Shown here piece by piece: positions 38,919 through 47,211 of a stretch of DNA of 64,000 nt. The translations under genes were made by a program, and so were the position numbers. The stretch lies in NCBI RefSeq assembly GCF_030252425.1, contig NZ_CP126994.1:4211001-4275000 (forward strand). The letters run 5' to 3'. This DNA comes from Acidisoma sp. PAMC 29798. Its GTDB lineage: Bacteria; Pseudomonadota; Alphaproteobacteria; Acetobacterales; Acetobacteraceae. Within the stretch, counting starts at the first letter, position 1. Every line of letters begins with the position of its first letter. The notes below the pieces were generated by a model. That model had not been told where the DNA came from and made no database searches. It saw only the letters and a list, made by a program, of their open reading frames with translations.

Positions 38919-39776
38919 TCAAAACCGGCCGTGAAACCGGGCCGGGAGCGGCAAAAGCGCCTCGCTGACGATGTTCAGCTTGATCTTGTAGGTCTCTGTT
39001 TCCCGTCCGGCCTGGCTCTCGACCACATCGCGCAGCAGGGACGCCAAAGGCTCCTTGCGCGCATCCAAATCCGTCACCTTGGATTTCGGTCGTTTCGCGG
39101 TTCGACGGACGATGTCGAGCCAACCTTCGTCCGTCACCCGTTGATGCCGACCGATATAGTCGAAGGCCCAGGGCATTTGTCGCGTGCGCGCGAGGCGATT
39201 CAGGCCGCGCGTGACATCGAAATAGCGCAGGTGAAACAGATAGAGGTGATCGAAAGCGACCGGGGATTCGGTGCTGTGAAAGCCCGGTGACCAGGTGGCA
39301 GGTTCGCGGATCATCGATGCCTTGCATAGGCCCGAGCTGAACCAGACCCAGTCCCGCTGAAGGCTGATGGGACGCCCGATGTCGATCGCGGGCTGGCTCT
39401 CGGCCAGATGCCACACCTCCAAGCCGATGGCGGTCATCACCGGCCCCGTCATGGCGCGCGCGCAGTCCGCCAGATTGCGGTGATAACGGGGATCGGCGAC
39501 CAGGAACTCATCGACATCGACATAGATGACGACGTCATAGGATGTCAGAAGTTCAGCGCAGAGGCGTGAGATCATCCCGGCGCGCCACGCATCATCCTGT
39601 GGGCTGCGGGGAATGCGAACGACTTTGACTGGATCGAGCCCGTCGGTTGTGCCGTCATCCGAGCCGTGATCGATGACGAAGCAATTCTCCGCCCCGACCT
39701 GGGCGCCGTAATGACGGCACCAGAGGTCGATGTAATCGACCTCGTTATAGACCATCGTGACGGCGGCGAGCCTCAT
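38919..39776 (-). CDS. Glycosyltransferase family 2 protein (Glyco_tranf_2_4 type)
   Basis: 285 residues. It has a GT-A start MRLAAVTMVYNEVDYIDLWC, then FVIDHGSDDGTTDGL, then the D-x-D-like VIYVDVDEFLVA, typical of this subgroup of GT2. The later segment HLYLFHLRYFDV is common in the subgroup. The sugar and acceptor are unknown. Its start overlaps the ymdB stop by 4 bp, so the two are translationally coupled. Confidence 0.85.
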   Translation of the reverse strand: MRLAAVTMVYNEVDYIDLWCRHYGAQVGAENCFVIDHGSDDGTTDGLDPVKVVRIPRSPQDDAWRAGMISRLCAELLTSYDVVIYVDVDEFLVADPRYHRNLADCARAMTGPVMTAIGLEVWHLAESQPAIDIGRPISLQRDWVWFSSGLCKASMIREPATWSPGFHSTESPVAFDHLYLFHLRYFDVTRGLNRLARTRQMPWAFDYIGRHQRVTDEGWLDIVRRTAKRPKSKVTDLDARKEPLASLLRDVVESQAGRETETYKIKLNIVSEALLPLPARFHGRF

Positions 39777-40612
39777 TCCAGCAACGCCGGCGCCTGTTCA
39801 AGGATCGGGAAGGTTGGAGAAAGCCTGCCACCTTGGCGGAGCGGCGCGATGGTGCGGGCGAGGCCGGTGGTGTCGTCGGTTTCCAGGAAGACCCCCGAAA
39901 TCGTCACATCGCCCTCCGCCGGTTGCAGTCGTTCGCCCGGCATCTTGCGCCAGAAGCGTTCCGCCGCAGCTTCCTTAGCCATGCCGATGACGCTGTCATA
40001 GGACCCGCACATCCCGGCATCGGTCATATAGCCAGTACCCTTCTTCAGGATTTGGTGATCGGCGGTCGGCACATGGGTATGGGTGCCGACGACGAGGGAC
40101 AGCCGACCGTCAAACGAATGCGCGAAGGCCTGCTTCTCGCTGGTGGCTTCGGCGTGGAAATCGACCACCGCCGCCTGGACCCCGGCGCCGAGCTTGTGGC
40201 GGCTGAGCACCTCCTCCGTCGCGCGAAAGGGGCAATCCAGCGCCTCCATGAACAGTCGGCCCATGGCGTTTATCACCAAGGCCCGCCTGCCATCCGCGAG
40301 CGTCAGCAGAACGCTGCCGGCGCCGGGTGTGCCGGTAGGAAAGTTGATCGGCCGGATCACGCGCTTTTCGGAGGCGATGAAGGGGATGATCTCGCGCCTG
40401 TCCCAGGCGTGGTTGCCCAGGGTCAGGACATCGGCCCCCGCCTCGAACAGTGTGCGCGCCATGTCGGGGGCGAGGCCGAAGCCATGCGAGGCATTCTCGG
40501 CATTGACGATCGCGAGGTCGAGCCGCAGGCGACGGCGAAGATCGGGCAAGGCGGCTGCCACGGCATCGCGGCCGGCGCGGCCGACGAGGTCGCCGAGGAA
40601 AAGGATGCGCAT
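39773..40612 (-). CDS. YmdB-family metallophosphoesterase
   Basis: 279 residues of the TIGR00282/YmdB family. The metal ligands appear in MRILFLGDLVGRAGRDAV, IVNAENASHGFGL, TLGNHAWD, VDFHAEATSEK and VVGTHTHVPTAD. Characterised members hydrolyse 2',3'-cyclic nucleotides and influence sporulation or biofilm in Bacillus; the role in alphaproteobacteria is not clear. It lies 18 bp downstream of the 5-FCL gene on the same strand. Confidence 0.9.
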   Translation of the reverse strand: MRILFLGDLVGRAGRDAVAAALPDLRRRLRLDLAIVNAENASHGFGLAPDMARTLFEAGADVLTLGNHAWDRREIIPFIASEKRVIRPINFPTGTPGAGSVLLTLADGRRALVINAMGRLFMEALDCPFRATEEVLSRHKLGAGVQAAVVDFHAEATSEKQAFAHSFDGRLSLVVGTHTHVPTADHQILKKGTGYMTDAGMCGSYDSVIGMAKEAAAERFWRKMPGERLQPAEGDVTISGVFLETDDTTGLARTIAPLRQGGRLSPTFPILEQAPALLE

Positions 40613-40630
40613 CGGGTTCCGTTCAGGGAT

Positions 40631-41194
40631 TTAGGGAGGGGCAGGCACGGCGAAGGGTCGCACGCCATCCTCGGTCGCGATGGCATGCAGCCTTTGGTCG
40701 TACGGGCCGATCGGCACGCTGTCCAGTTCTTGGGCCGCGAAGGCGCAGCCGATGCGGGTGGCGTCAGGCAAGGCCGCGATCGTCCGGTCATAGAAACCGC
40801 CGCCATAGCCGAGCCGATTGCCCGCAGTGTCGAAGGCGAGCAGTGGGATCAGTAGCACATCGGGCACCACCGCCTCCCCATCTGGATGGCGGGTGCCGAA
40901 GCGGCCTGCCAGCAGTGGCGTGCCCGGCGCCCAGAGGCGAAAGATCAGGGCTTCGCCGCGCTTGCCGGTGACCGGCAGGGCAATGGCATTGCCGCGGTCG
41001 TGCAACGCGTGGAGCAGGGGCCTGATATCGATTTCCCCGTCGAGAGGCCAGAAGCCTGCGACGATCGCGCCGGGCGGGAGCGTCCAATCACGGAGGAAGT
41101 GGTGGCTGAGGGCGGCGCCGAGCGACGGGCTCAAGCCCGCGCGTCGGTCGAGCATGACCCGTCTCGCCTGAGCCTTGAGGTGATCGATGGTCAT
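40631..41194 (-). CDS. 5-formyltetrahydrofolate cyclo-ligase
   Basis: 187 residues. It recycles 5-formyl-THF to 5,10-methenyl-THF using ATP. Motifs FWPLDGEIDIRPLL and GNRLGYGGGFYDRTIA are standard. In many proteobacteria this gene (ygfA/fau) lies immediately downstream of 6S RNA, as it does here: its start is about 18 nt after the predicted 3' end of the RNA, so the two are probably one transcript. Confidence 0.94.
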   Translation of the reverse strand: MTIDHLKAQARRVMLDRRAGLSPSLGAALSHHFLRDWTLPPGAIVAGFWPLDGEIDIRPLLHALHDRGNAIALPVTGKRGEALIFRLWAPGTPLLAGRFGTRHPDGEAVVPDVLLIPLLAFDTAGNRLGYGGGFYDRTIAALPDATRIGCAFAAQELDSVPIGPYDQRLHAIATEDGVRPFAVPAPP

Positions 41195-41211
41195 GGATGT
41201 ATCGAAATGGA

Positions 41212-41374
41212 AATGTGCGGAGCCACCAAAGCCGGTGGCGTTCTCATCCTCCCAGAGCCTGCTTGTGCAGGTGGGCGCCAGGTACTGTGACCAGGGTCAC
41301 AGCAGAGCCAGCTCCCAAGGGAGATGCTTATCGGCCCTGGGGATGTGGTACCTGTCGAACCCAGCAGCTCCGCA
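41212..41374 (-). ncRNA. ssrS: 6S RNA
   Basis: Predicted by position and structure. It lies between zapA and the 5-FCL gene on the same strand, the classic 6S locus. On the minus strand, 5' TGCGGAGC (complement of 41367-41374) pairs perfectly with 3' GCTCCGCA (complement of 41216-41223), closing a ~160-nt fold. The internal segment CAGGGCCGATAAGCATCTCCC-like resembles the E. coli stretch around CCUGAGCCGAUA. An apical hairpin TGTGACC/GGTCACA is visible. A good promoter sits just upstream. 6S RNA binds sigma70 RNA polymerase in stationary phase. Ends are estimates. Confidence 0.85.
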
Positions 41375-41379
41375 TCTCC

Positions 41380-41408
41380 TATTTAGGCACGTTCGAGGGC
41401 GGCTGCAA
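41380..41408 (-). promoter_or_regulatory. Promoter of 6S RNA
   Basis: On the minus strand TTGCAG (complement of 41403-41408) and TAAATA (complement of 41380-41385) are separated by exactly 17 bp. The predicted start falls about 6 nt further on, at the 5' closing stem of 6S RNA. The -10 box overlaps the zapA stop codon. Confidence 0.7.
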
Positions 41409-41703
41409 TCTCTTCCGCCTTGTCGGCCAGGCGGCGCACCGTCGCTTCGAAGACCGGATCGATGGTGGGCGCCGCTGGCTCAGGCCGTGGGGCCGGTGCG
41501 GCAGCTTCCGTATCGTGCAGCTCATCCGCCAGCAGGAGGGCAGCCAGCATCAGCAAGCGGGCTTCGCCGGTCTGGCCGAGGGTCTTGATGCTGTCAATGC
41601 GGCTCTGAACGGCGGAGCCCATTGCTTCGAGATGGCGTTCCTGCCCGTCCTCGCAGCCGACGAGGTAGGAGTAGCCGTTAATCCGTAACGTGACCTGTGC
41701 CAT
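41383..41703 (-). CDS. zapA: Cell division protein ZapA
   Basis: 106 residues. ZapA bundles FtsZ at the division site. The start MAQVTLRINGYSYLVGCEDG and the coiled-coil tail (VRRLADKAEEIAAALERA) fit the family. A strong AGGAGG precedes the start. It lies between a small coiled-coil gene and 6S RNA, a conserved order. Confidence 0.9.
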   Translation of the reverse strand: MAQVTLRINGYSYLVGCEDGQERHLEAMGSAVQSRIDSIKTLGQTGEARLLMLAALLLADELHDTEAAAPAPRPEPAAPTIDPVFEATVRRLADKAEEIAAALERA

Positions 41704-41741
41704 GGCAGCCTCCTAACGCTCTTGCTCGCATATGGGGGAGG

Positions 41742-41963
41742 TCACGCAGACCGGGAGGTTCCGAGCGCTGTCCTGAGACCGCCGATGAGATCATCGATCT
41801 TCGTCGCGATTTCGGCACGGACTGGCTGTTCGGGGGTTACATCGTCCGAAGCGGCATCCTGGTGTGTGGAGAGAGGCCGAGGCTTCGCGACGTGAGCAGC
41901 GATCCGGTTGAGTGCCGATTCCAGTCGGCGCAAGGCCGCGCTGGTGTCCCCGTTTTCCGCCAT
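41742..41963 (-). CDS. Small hypothetical protein upstream of zapA
   Basis: 73 residues: a short helical N-terminus (AALRRLESALNRIAAHV), a polar middle and a C-terminal helix (EIATKIDDLIGGLRTALG). A small protein (often labelled DUF4164) occupies this spot in many alphaproteobacteria. The match here is by position and character, not by firm sequence motif. It is probably co-transcribed with zapA. Confidence 0.6.
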   Translation of the reverse strand: MAENGDTSAALRRLESALNRIAAHVAKPRPLSTHQDAASDDVTPEQPVRAEIATKIDDLIGGLRTALGTSRSA

Positions 41964-42057
41964 AGGCCTCTATACTACCGTCGCTGTAACTTGACTGTAT
42001 CCATGAGCACAGGTCGGGGGAATAAGGTCAAGGATTTCAGGTCATGATGGGGCGTGC

Positions 42058-42459
42058 ATGATGGGCTGGTCGCCGTTGGTCATCATCCACAGTGCCGAGG
42101 ACGCCCGGCGCGCGTTGGCCGTGGGACTGCCGGTGACCCTCGGCTCGGCGCCGGGCGCGGCGCTTTATGCGGGCGCCGGCTGGTGGTGCGCCCTGATGCG
42201 GCAGATGCGCGACGCGCATCCCGACCGCGTTTTCAACGACATTTTGGATTGTGGCGATGCGCCGGGTCGGGCGGCCGAAGCACTGCGGCGCGGTGCCCGC
42301 ACGCTGGTGCTGGCCGATGCGCCGCCGGCGATGGCGGACGCGGTCGGGCGCCTCGCGGTGGCGTATGGCGCGAGGGTGCTGCCCGCCATGCCGCCGGCGC
42401 TGGACCTGGCACAGCATGGCTCCGCGCGCCGGCTGGTGGCCTGGCTCGCCCCGGAGTGA
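42058..42459 (+). CDS. Conserved hypothetical protein
   Basis: 133 residues, unknown function. It begins SPLVIIHSAEDARRALAVG and contains LGSAPGAALYAGAGWW and an alternating hydrophobic pattern like a small Rossmann-type fold (LVLADAPPAMADAVGRLA). Proteins of this sort sit near thiE in several Rhodospirillales, from memory. Two ATGs, at 42058 and 42061, are possible starts. It lies 81 bp upstream of thiE on the same strand. Confidence 0.7.
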   Translation: MMGWSPLVIIHSAEDARRALAVGLPVTLGSAPGAALYAGAGWWCALMRQMRDAHPDRVFNDILDCGDAPGRAAEALRRGARTLVLADAPPAMADAVGRLAVAYGARVLPAMPPALDLAQHGSARRLVAWLAPE

Positions 42460-42540
42460 CCCCGGAGTGACAAGGGGAGCAGTATTCGGTAGTCCTGCGC
42501 CGCACTCGCCACTCCGTTTTACAGTCAGGACAGCGTTCCG

Positions 42541-43188
42541 ATGCAGGCGTGCAGGCTCTACCTCGTCACGCCACCGCGTCTCGACCTTTCGTCATTCCCC
42601 GATATCGTCGCGGCGGCGTTGGACGCCGGCGATGTGGGGGCCTTTCAGCTTCGCCTGAAGGACGCCGATGACGACACCATCCGCCGGGCGATCGATGCCT
42701 TGCGGCCCATCGTGCAAGCGCGGGACGTGGCTTTCCTGCTCAACGACCGCCCCGATCTCGCCGTCGCGACAGGCTGTGACGGTGCCCATGTCGGGCAGGA
42801 GGATATGGCCGTGCGCGAAGCGCGCCGCATCCTCGGGCAGAAGCTGACCCTCGGGGTTTCCTGCCATGGCAGCCGCGAACTCGCGATGACAGGCGGGGAG
42901 GCGGGGGCGGATTACGTGGCCTTCGGTGCCTTCTTCCCCTCCGGCACCAAGACCGAGGCCGAGGTCGAAGCGGCGCCGGATGTGCTGACCTGGTGGACGG
43001 ATGTCATGGAACTGCCCGCCGTCGCGATCGGCGGGATTACCCCCGCGAATTGCGCACCCCTGGTGCAGGCCGGGGCTGATTTCCTGGCCGTGGTCAGCGC
43101 CGTCTGGGATCATCCGCAGGGCCCGGCCGCCGGCGTGCGGGCGATGAATGCGGCGATCGCCGAAGCCGCTGTGGCTGACGAGACATAA
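42541..43188 (+). CDS. thiE: Thiamine phosphate synthase
   Basis: 215 residues. It joins hydroxymethylpyrimidine diphosphate and thiazole phosphate to thiamine phosphate. The TIM-barrel motifs [25 protein letters not shown] and [16 protein letters not shown], and IGGITPANC, are clear. No TPP riboswitch was found upstream, and no other thi genes are nearby. Confidence 0.92.
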   Translation: MQACRLYLVTPPRLDLSSFPDIVAAALDAGDVGAFQLRLKDADDDTIRRAIDALRPIVQARDVAFLLNDRPDLAVATGCDGAHVGQEDMAVREARRILGQKLTLGVSCHGSRELAMTGGEAGADYVAFGAFFPSGTKTEAEVEAAPDVLTWWTDVMELPAVAIGGITPANCAPLVQAGADFLAVVSAVWDHPQGPAAGVRAMNAAIAEAAVADET

Positions 43189-43212
43189 ACATATCTATAT
43201 GATTGATTGCCA

Positions 43213-44271
43213 ATGGCACCCCTGACCGCTCTCGCGATGCCCATCCTGCGGCGGTTGGAGGCTGAGCGCGCGCATCGCCTGGCAATGATCGGCATTCGCC
43301 TGGGCCTCGCCACCGAAAACCGGAAGGCGGAGCCGAAATCCCTCGCCACGACGGTTGCGGGCATGGAGTTCAAGAACCCGATCGGCCTCGCCGCCGGCTT
43401 CGACAAGAACGCTGTCGGCCTGAGGGCGCTGATGCGCATGGGCTTTGGTTTCGTCGAGGCCGGTACCGTCACGTTGCGGCCTCAGCCCGGCAATCCGCAT
43501 CCGCGCCTGTTCCGGCTGCCCGAGGATGGCGCCGTCATCAACCGCATGGGCTTCAACAATGCGGGCGTCGAACCCTTCGCCAAGCGGCTCAATACGCGGC
43601 GCGTGGTGCCGGTCGGCGCCAATCTCGGCCTCAACAAGGAGGGCGGTGATGCCGAGCGGGACTATGCCGCCCTGCTCACGCTGGTGGCACCGGTGGCCGA
43701 TTATGTCGTGGTCAACGTTTCTTCCCCCAATACGCCGGGCTTGCGCGATCTTCAGGGTGAAGCGCGCCTGCGGGCGATCTTGGATGCCATGCGCGTGGCG
43801 GTGCCAGACGCGCCGCCCATCTTCGTCAAGCTCGCGCCCGACCTGTCCGACGCAGGGTTGGAGGCGGTGGTGGAGGCCGCCCTCGATGCCGGGATCGCGG
43901 GCCTGATCCTGACCAACACCACCCTCTCCCGCCCGCCCACCCTGCGCGGCGCGGCGGCCGGCGAGACCGGTGGCCTGTCGGGTCGGCCGCTGTTCCAGCT
44001 TTCGACCGCCATGCTGGCCCGCGCCTATTTGCTGACACGCGGGCGATTGGCGCTGATCGGTGTCGGCGGCGTCACCACCGGCGAGGAGGCGTTGACCAAG
44101 ATCCGTGCCGGCGCCGACCTCGTGCAGATCTACACCGCCTTCACCTATGAAGGTCCGGCGGTGATCGCCCGCATCAAGCGTGATCTGGCCCAGCTGCTCA
44201 AAGCCGAGGGCATGACTCGGGTGTCGCAAGCCGTTGGCACCGATGCGGCACGACTGGCGAAAGGGACGTGA
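43213..44271 (+). CDS. pyrD: Dihydroorotate dehydrogenase, quinone type
   Basis: About 352 residues of class 2, membrane-associated and quinone-linked, in pyrimidine synthesis. Motifs: NPIGLAAGFDKN, FVEAGTVTLRPQPGNP, INRMGFNNAG, VVNVSSPNTPGLRDLQ, and IGVGGVTTGEEALTKI. The N-terminal helical region of class 2 enzymes is present. ATG 43213 is preferred; TTG 43207 is in frame. The stop overlaps the next gene (GTGA). Confidence 0.94.
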   Translation: MAPLTALAMPILRRLEAERAHRLAMIGIRLGLATENRKAEPKSLATTVAGMEFKNPIGLAAGFDKNAVGLRALMRMGFGFVEAGTVTLRPQPGNPHPRLFRLPEDGAVINRMGFNNAGVEPFAKRLNTRRVVPVGANLGLNKEGGDAERDYAALLTLVAPVADYVVVNVSSPNTPGLRDLQGEARLRAILDAMRVAVPDAPPIFVKLAPDLSDAGLEAVVEAALDAGIAGLILTNTTLSRPPTLRGAAAGETGGLSGRPLFQLSTAMLARAYLLTRGRLALIGVGGVTTGEEALTKIRAGADLVQIYTAFTYEGPAVIARIKRDLAQLLKAEGMTRVSQAVGTDAARLAKGT

Positions 44272-45119
44272 CGATGCGGCACCTGTCGGGGCTGGCGCCC
44301 ATCACGGACGATTATGATGGCTTCATCCTCGACCTATGGGGCGTCATCCATGACGGCGTGAAGCTCTATCCCGATGCGCTGGACACGCTGCAGCGGCTGC
44401 GTGCCGAGGGCAAGCGCATCGTCATGCTGTCCAACGCGCCGCGTCGCGCATCGATGGTGATCGCGTCGCTGACCCGCTTTGGCATCGGCCGGGATTTGTA
44501 TGACGACGTCATGACCAGCGGCGAATCTGTGTGGGACGCGCTGCGGACGCGTGAGGATCCCTGGTTCGCGGCGCTCGGCCGCCGCGCCTTCTGGCTGGGT
44601 CCGGCACGCGACCTGCCGCTGTTGGAGGGGCTGGATCTCGAGCTGGCCTATAACCCTTCGGACGCCGATTTCGTGTTGAACATCGGTGCGGATGAGGCGG
44701 TGAGCGACCGCGACATCACGCCGCATCTGCCGGCGCTGGAGGCGTGCAAGCGGGCCGGTCTGCCGATGGTCTGCGCCAATCCCGACCTGATCATCGTGCG
44801 GGACCGGGTGCGCATCCTCTGCGCCGGCGCCTTGGCCCAGGTCTATGCCGAAATGGGCGGCGAATTCCGCCAGCGCGGCAAGCCGGATGCCGCCGTCTAT
44901 GGTCCAGTGCTGGATATGCTGGCCGTGCCGCCGGCGCGCGTGCTGGCCGTGGGCGATGCCCTGCGCACGGATATTGCCGGTGCGGCCGCCGTAGGTCTCG
45001 ACTCCTGCTGGGTGCTGGACGGAATCCACGACCTCGTCGGGCATTATGACCTGGCCGAGGCGGAGGCCGCCGCCGCCGGCCTCGCCCCCGTCGCGACGCT
45101 GCCCCGCTTCGTCTGGTGA
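44268..45119 (+). CDS. HAD-type hydrolase, TIGR01459 family
   Basis: 283 residues of HAD subclass IIA (NagD/PGP-like). Motif I reads GFILDLWGVIHDGV, the usual form for this subfamily; VMLSNAPRR and the late RVLAVGDALRTDIAGA are motifs II and IV. The substrate is unknown, probably a small phosphate ester. The GTG start overlaps the pyrD stop; ATG 44274 is an alternative. Confidence 0.88.
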   Translation: MTMRHLSGLAPITDDYDGFILDLWGVIHDGVKLYPDALDTLQRLRAEGKRIVMLSNAPRRASMVIASLTRFGIGRDLYDDVMTSGESVWDALRTREDPWFAALGRRAFWLGPARDLPLLEGLDLELAYNPSDADFVLNIGADEAVSDRDITPHLPALEACKRAGLPMVCANPDLIIVRDRVRILCAGALAQVYAEMGGEFRQRGKPDAAVYGPVLDMLAVPPARVLAVGDALRTDIAGAAAVGLDSCWVLDGIHDLVGHYDLAEAEAAAAGLAPVATLPRFVW

Positions 45120-45149
45120 TTCGTGTCTTCGCTCTGCTGACGGCGTGAC

Positions 45150-46013
45150 ATGACGGGTTGGCGTGACGCGGCGGGGCGCATTCCCGTCACCCTATGGCTG
45201 GTCGCCGCCATGGTTTCGGCGCAGCTCGCCGCTGCTCTGTCGGTGCCGCTCATTCACCGTTTCGGCAGTGCCATGACGACGGAAGTGCGCCTGCTCTGGG
45301 CGGCGGGCTTCCTCATGCTGGTCGCCCGGCCCCGGCTGTGGGGTTTGGGTGGACCGCGGCTGCTGGGCGGCATTGCGCTGGGCGTGGTGACGGCCGGCAT
45401 GTCCTTCTTCTATTTCGCGGCCATCGGGCGGATTCCCTTGGGCACGGTAGTGTCGATCGAGTTCCTTGGGCCGCTGACGGTGGCGCTGGTCGGATCGCGC
45501 CACGGGCGCGATATCGGCTGGGCAGTGCTCGCGGCGTTTGGGGTTTGGCTGCTGACGCGCGGCGCGGCGGTCGGTGTCGATCTGCTGGGGTATGCCTTCG
45601 CCGCGGCCTCGGCGGTGTGCTGGGGCGGCTACATCCTGCTCACCCGCCGCGTCGGGAAGGTTTTTACGGGCTTGCAGGGTGTCACGCTGTCCCTGTCGGT
45701 TGCGGCTGTCATCGGGCTGCCGATCGGGATCGTGCCGCATCTGCCGGATTTGCGATGGACGCTGGTCATTCTCATGGCCTTCATCGCCCTGCTGACGCCG
45801 GTGCTGACCTATGCGCTAGAGATGGCCTCCCTCCGCCGGATGGAGCCGCGTCGGTTCGGCATTCTCATGAGCCTGGAACCGGCGACCGGCGCGGTGATGG
45901 GCTTCCTCGTGCTCGGGCAGCGGCTTAGCCTGGGGCAATTGGGCGGCATGGCTTGCGTCATGGGCGCGAGCCTGGGCGCCAGCCTCGCCGCGAGCCCGAA
46001 GAAGAAGAGTTAG
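45150..46013 (+). CDS. EamA-family (RhtA-like) inner-membrane exporter
   Basis: 287 residues, about ten transmembrane helices in two EamA halves. The segments LIHRFGSAMTTEVRLLWAAGFLML, FFYFAAIGRIPLGTVVSIEFLGPL and EPATGAVMGFLVLGQ resemble the threonine/homoserine exporter RhtA of the drug/metabolite superfamily. The exported metabolite is not certain. Confidence 0.85.
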   Translation: MTGWRDAAGRIPVTLWLVAAMVSAQLAAALSVPLIHRFGSAMTTEVRLLWAAGFLMLVARPRLWGLGGPRLLGGIALGVVTAGMSFFYFAAIGRIPLGTVVSIEFLGPLTVALVGSRHGRDIGWAVLAAFGVWLLTRGAAVGVDLLGYAFAAASAVCWGGYILLTRRVGKVFTGLQGVTLSLSVAAVIGLPIGIVPHLPDLRWTLVILMAFIALLTPVLTYALEMASLRRMEPRRFGILMSLEPATGAVMGFLVLGQRLSLGQLGGMACVMGASLGASLAASPKKKS

Positions 46014-46026
46014 GAGGACGAGACAG

Positions 46027-46404
46027 ATGCCCGTGAGCGGATTGGATCCCTACGACGACCAGAACATCTTCGCCAAAATCCTGCGCGGCGCGATCCCGAA
46101 CCGGACGGTGTATGAGGATGAATTCGTCCTCGCCTTCCACGACATCGCGCCGCAGGCCGAGGTGCATGTGCTGGTGATTCCCAAGGGGGCCTATGTTTCG
46201 CTCGTGGACTTCGCGGCGAAGGCGTCCGAGGTCGAAATCGCCGGTTTCTGGCGGGCGGTCGGCCGCATCGCCGGTGACCTTGGGCTGGAGCAGAGCGGCT
46301 ACCGCATCCTTGCCAACCACGGCACCGATGCCGGGCAGGAAGTGCCGCATTTCCACGTGCACCTGTTCGGCGGCGGGCCGCTTGGGAGGATGATCCAGAC
46401 CTGA
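46027..46404 (+). CDS. HIT-family nucleotide hydrolase/transferase
   Basis: 125 residues of the HinT branch. The active-site histidine triad reads HFHVHLFGG. The N-terminal IFAKILRGAIPNRTVYED and the segment VHVLVIPKGAYVSL are typical. HinT proteins hydrolyse purine nucleoside phosphoramidates. It starts 13 bp after the EamA gene. Confidence 0.9.
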   Translation: MPVSGLDPYDDQNIFAKILRGAIPNRTVYEDEFVLAFHDIAPQAEVHVLVIPKGAYVSLVDFAAKASEVEIAGFWRAVGRIAGDLGLEQSGYRILANHGTDAGQEVPHFHVHLFGGGPLGRMIQT

Positions 46405-46417
46405 GGCGATCGTGCCT

Positions 46418-46447
46418 GGCGGATAACGCTGCGCTCATCCGCCCTAC
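46418..46447. repeat. REP-like element
   Basis: A 30-bp copy of the form GGCGGATAACGCTGCGCTCA... ending CCGCCCTAC, 14 bp after the HIT gene. It faces an inverted, diverged copy at 46470-46499. Confidence 0.85.
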
Positions 46448-46469
46448 GAATCCGGGTGCTGTTGTTCTT

Positions 46470-46499
46470 GTAGGGTGGAAAAGCGCAGCGCATTCCACC
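46470..46499. repeat. REP-like element, TGGAA variant
   Basis: A 30-bp copy in the opposite orientation, GTAGGGTGGAAAAGCGCAGC... ending ATTCCACC. The stems differ from the GGCGGAT form by compensating changes, so the palindrome is kept. Confidence 0.8.
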
Positions 46500-46596
46500 T
46501 TGCCCAGGTCGGCGTATCGGCTGGATGATCCAGACCTCGCATTGAGGGCGGCCACGGATGTAGATTGGCGCGGCTTCCATCACGGGCGAGGGTCAC

Positions 46597-46854
46597 ATGG
46601 CCGATAGCGCGACACTAACGATCCAGCTTCCTGCCGAAACCATCGAGCAACTCGACGTTCTGGCGGAAAAGACGAGCCGCCCGAGCCATCTCCTGGCCGC
46701 CAAGGCGATCGCCGATTTCGTGGCACGAGAGTCGGCAATCGTAGAAGCGATAGAGAGGGGCCGAGCCGATATCGCGGCGGGCCGTTTCTTCTCCCACGAG
46801 GAGGTTATGCGCGCCAGCGAAGACCTGATCGCTGTCGCACGCGCTGAACCGTGA
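46597..46854 (+). CDS. Ribbon-helix-helix antitoxin (ParD-like)
   Basis: 85 residues. The N-terminus ATLTIQLPAETIEQLDVLAE is a ribbon-helix-helix DNA-binding fold, and the C-terminal part ending GRFFSHEEVMRASED is the usual toxin-binding tail. It binds and neutralises the downstream toxin and probably represses the operon. The stop overlaps the toxin's GTG start (GTGA). Confidence 0.88.
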   Translation: MADSATLTIQLPAETIEQLDVLAEKTSRPSHLLAAKAIADFVARESAIVEAIERGRADIAAGRFFSHEEVMRASEDLIAVARAEP

Positions 46855-47162
46855 AACGATCAGTTATCTGGTCGCCCGGCGCGAGGGCGGAATTCTTCGA
46901 GATCGTCCGGTCAATCAACGAGGAAAATCCGGATGCGGCGCAGCGTGTGCGTCTCCGCATAGGCCGCTCTGCCGCCGCCCTTTCGGATTTGGCAACGGGA
47001 CGAACGGGACGGGTACAGGGCACCTATGAATTGGTGATCGCCGGCATGCCCTATATTATCGCGTACGAAATCATCGTCGGAACCACGGGCGAGGAAACGA
47101 TCACCGTCCTGCATGTCATCCACGGCGTCCGGGACTGGCAGCCAGGAGAATGGCCGGAGTAG
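46851..47162 (+). CDS. RelE/ParE-family toxin
   Basis: 103 residues. The ParE/RelE fold is shown by VIWSPGARAEFFEIVRSI at the start and by GMPYIIAYEI and ITVLHVIHGVRDW at the end. ParE members poison gyrase; RelE members cut mRNA; the sequence alone favours ParE. It is translated from a GTG overlapping the antitoxin stop. Confidence 0.87.
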   Translation: MKRSVIWSPGARAEFFEIVRSINEENPDAAQRVRLRIGRSAAALSDLATGRTGRVQGTYELVIAGMPYIIAYEIIVGTTGEETITVLHVIHGVRDWQPGEWPE

Positions 47163-47211
47163 CGCATTCGACCTTGCCCGCGCGGCCGCATCGCGATACC
47201 CGTGCGGCACG

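Noticed and set aside
42460-42540. TPP riboswitch upstream of thiE
   Set aside because: The 81-bp gap has no CUGAGA-type core or suitable fold.
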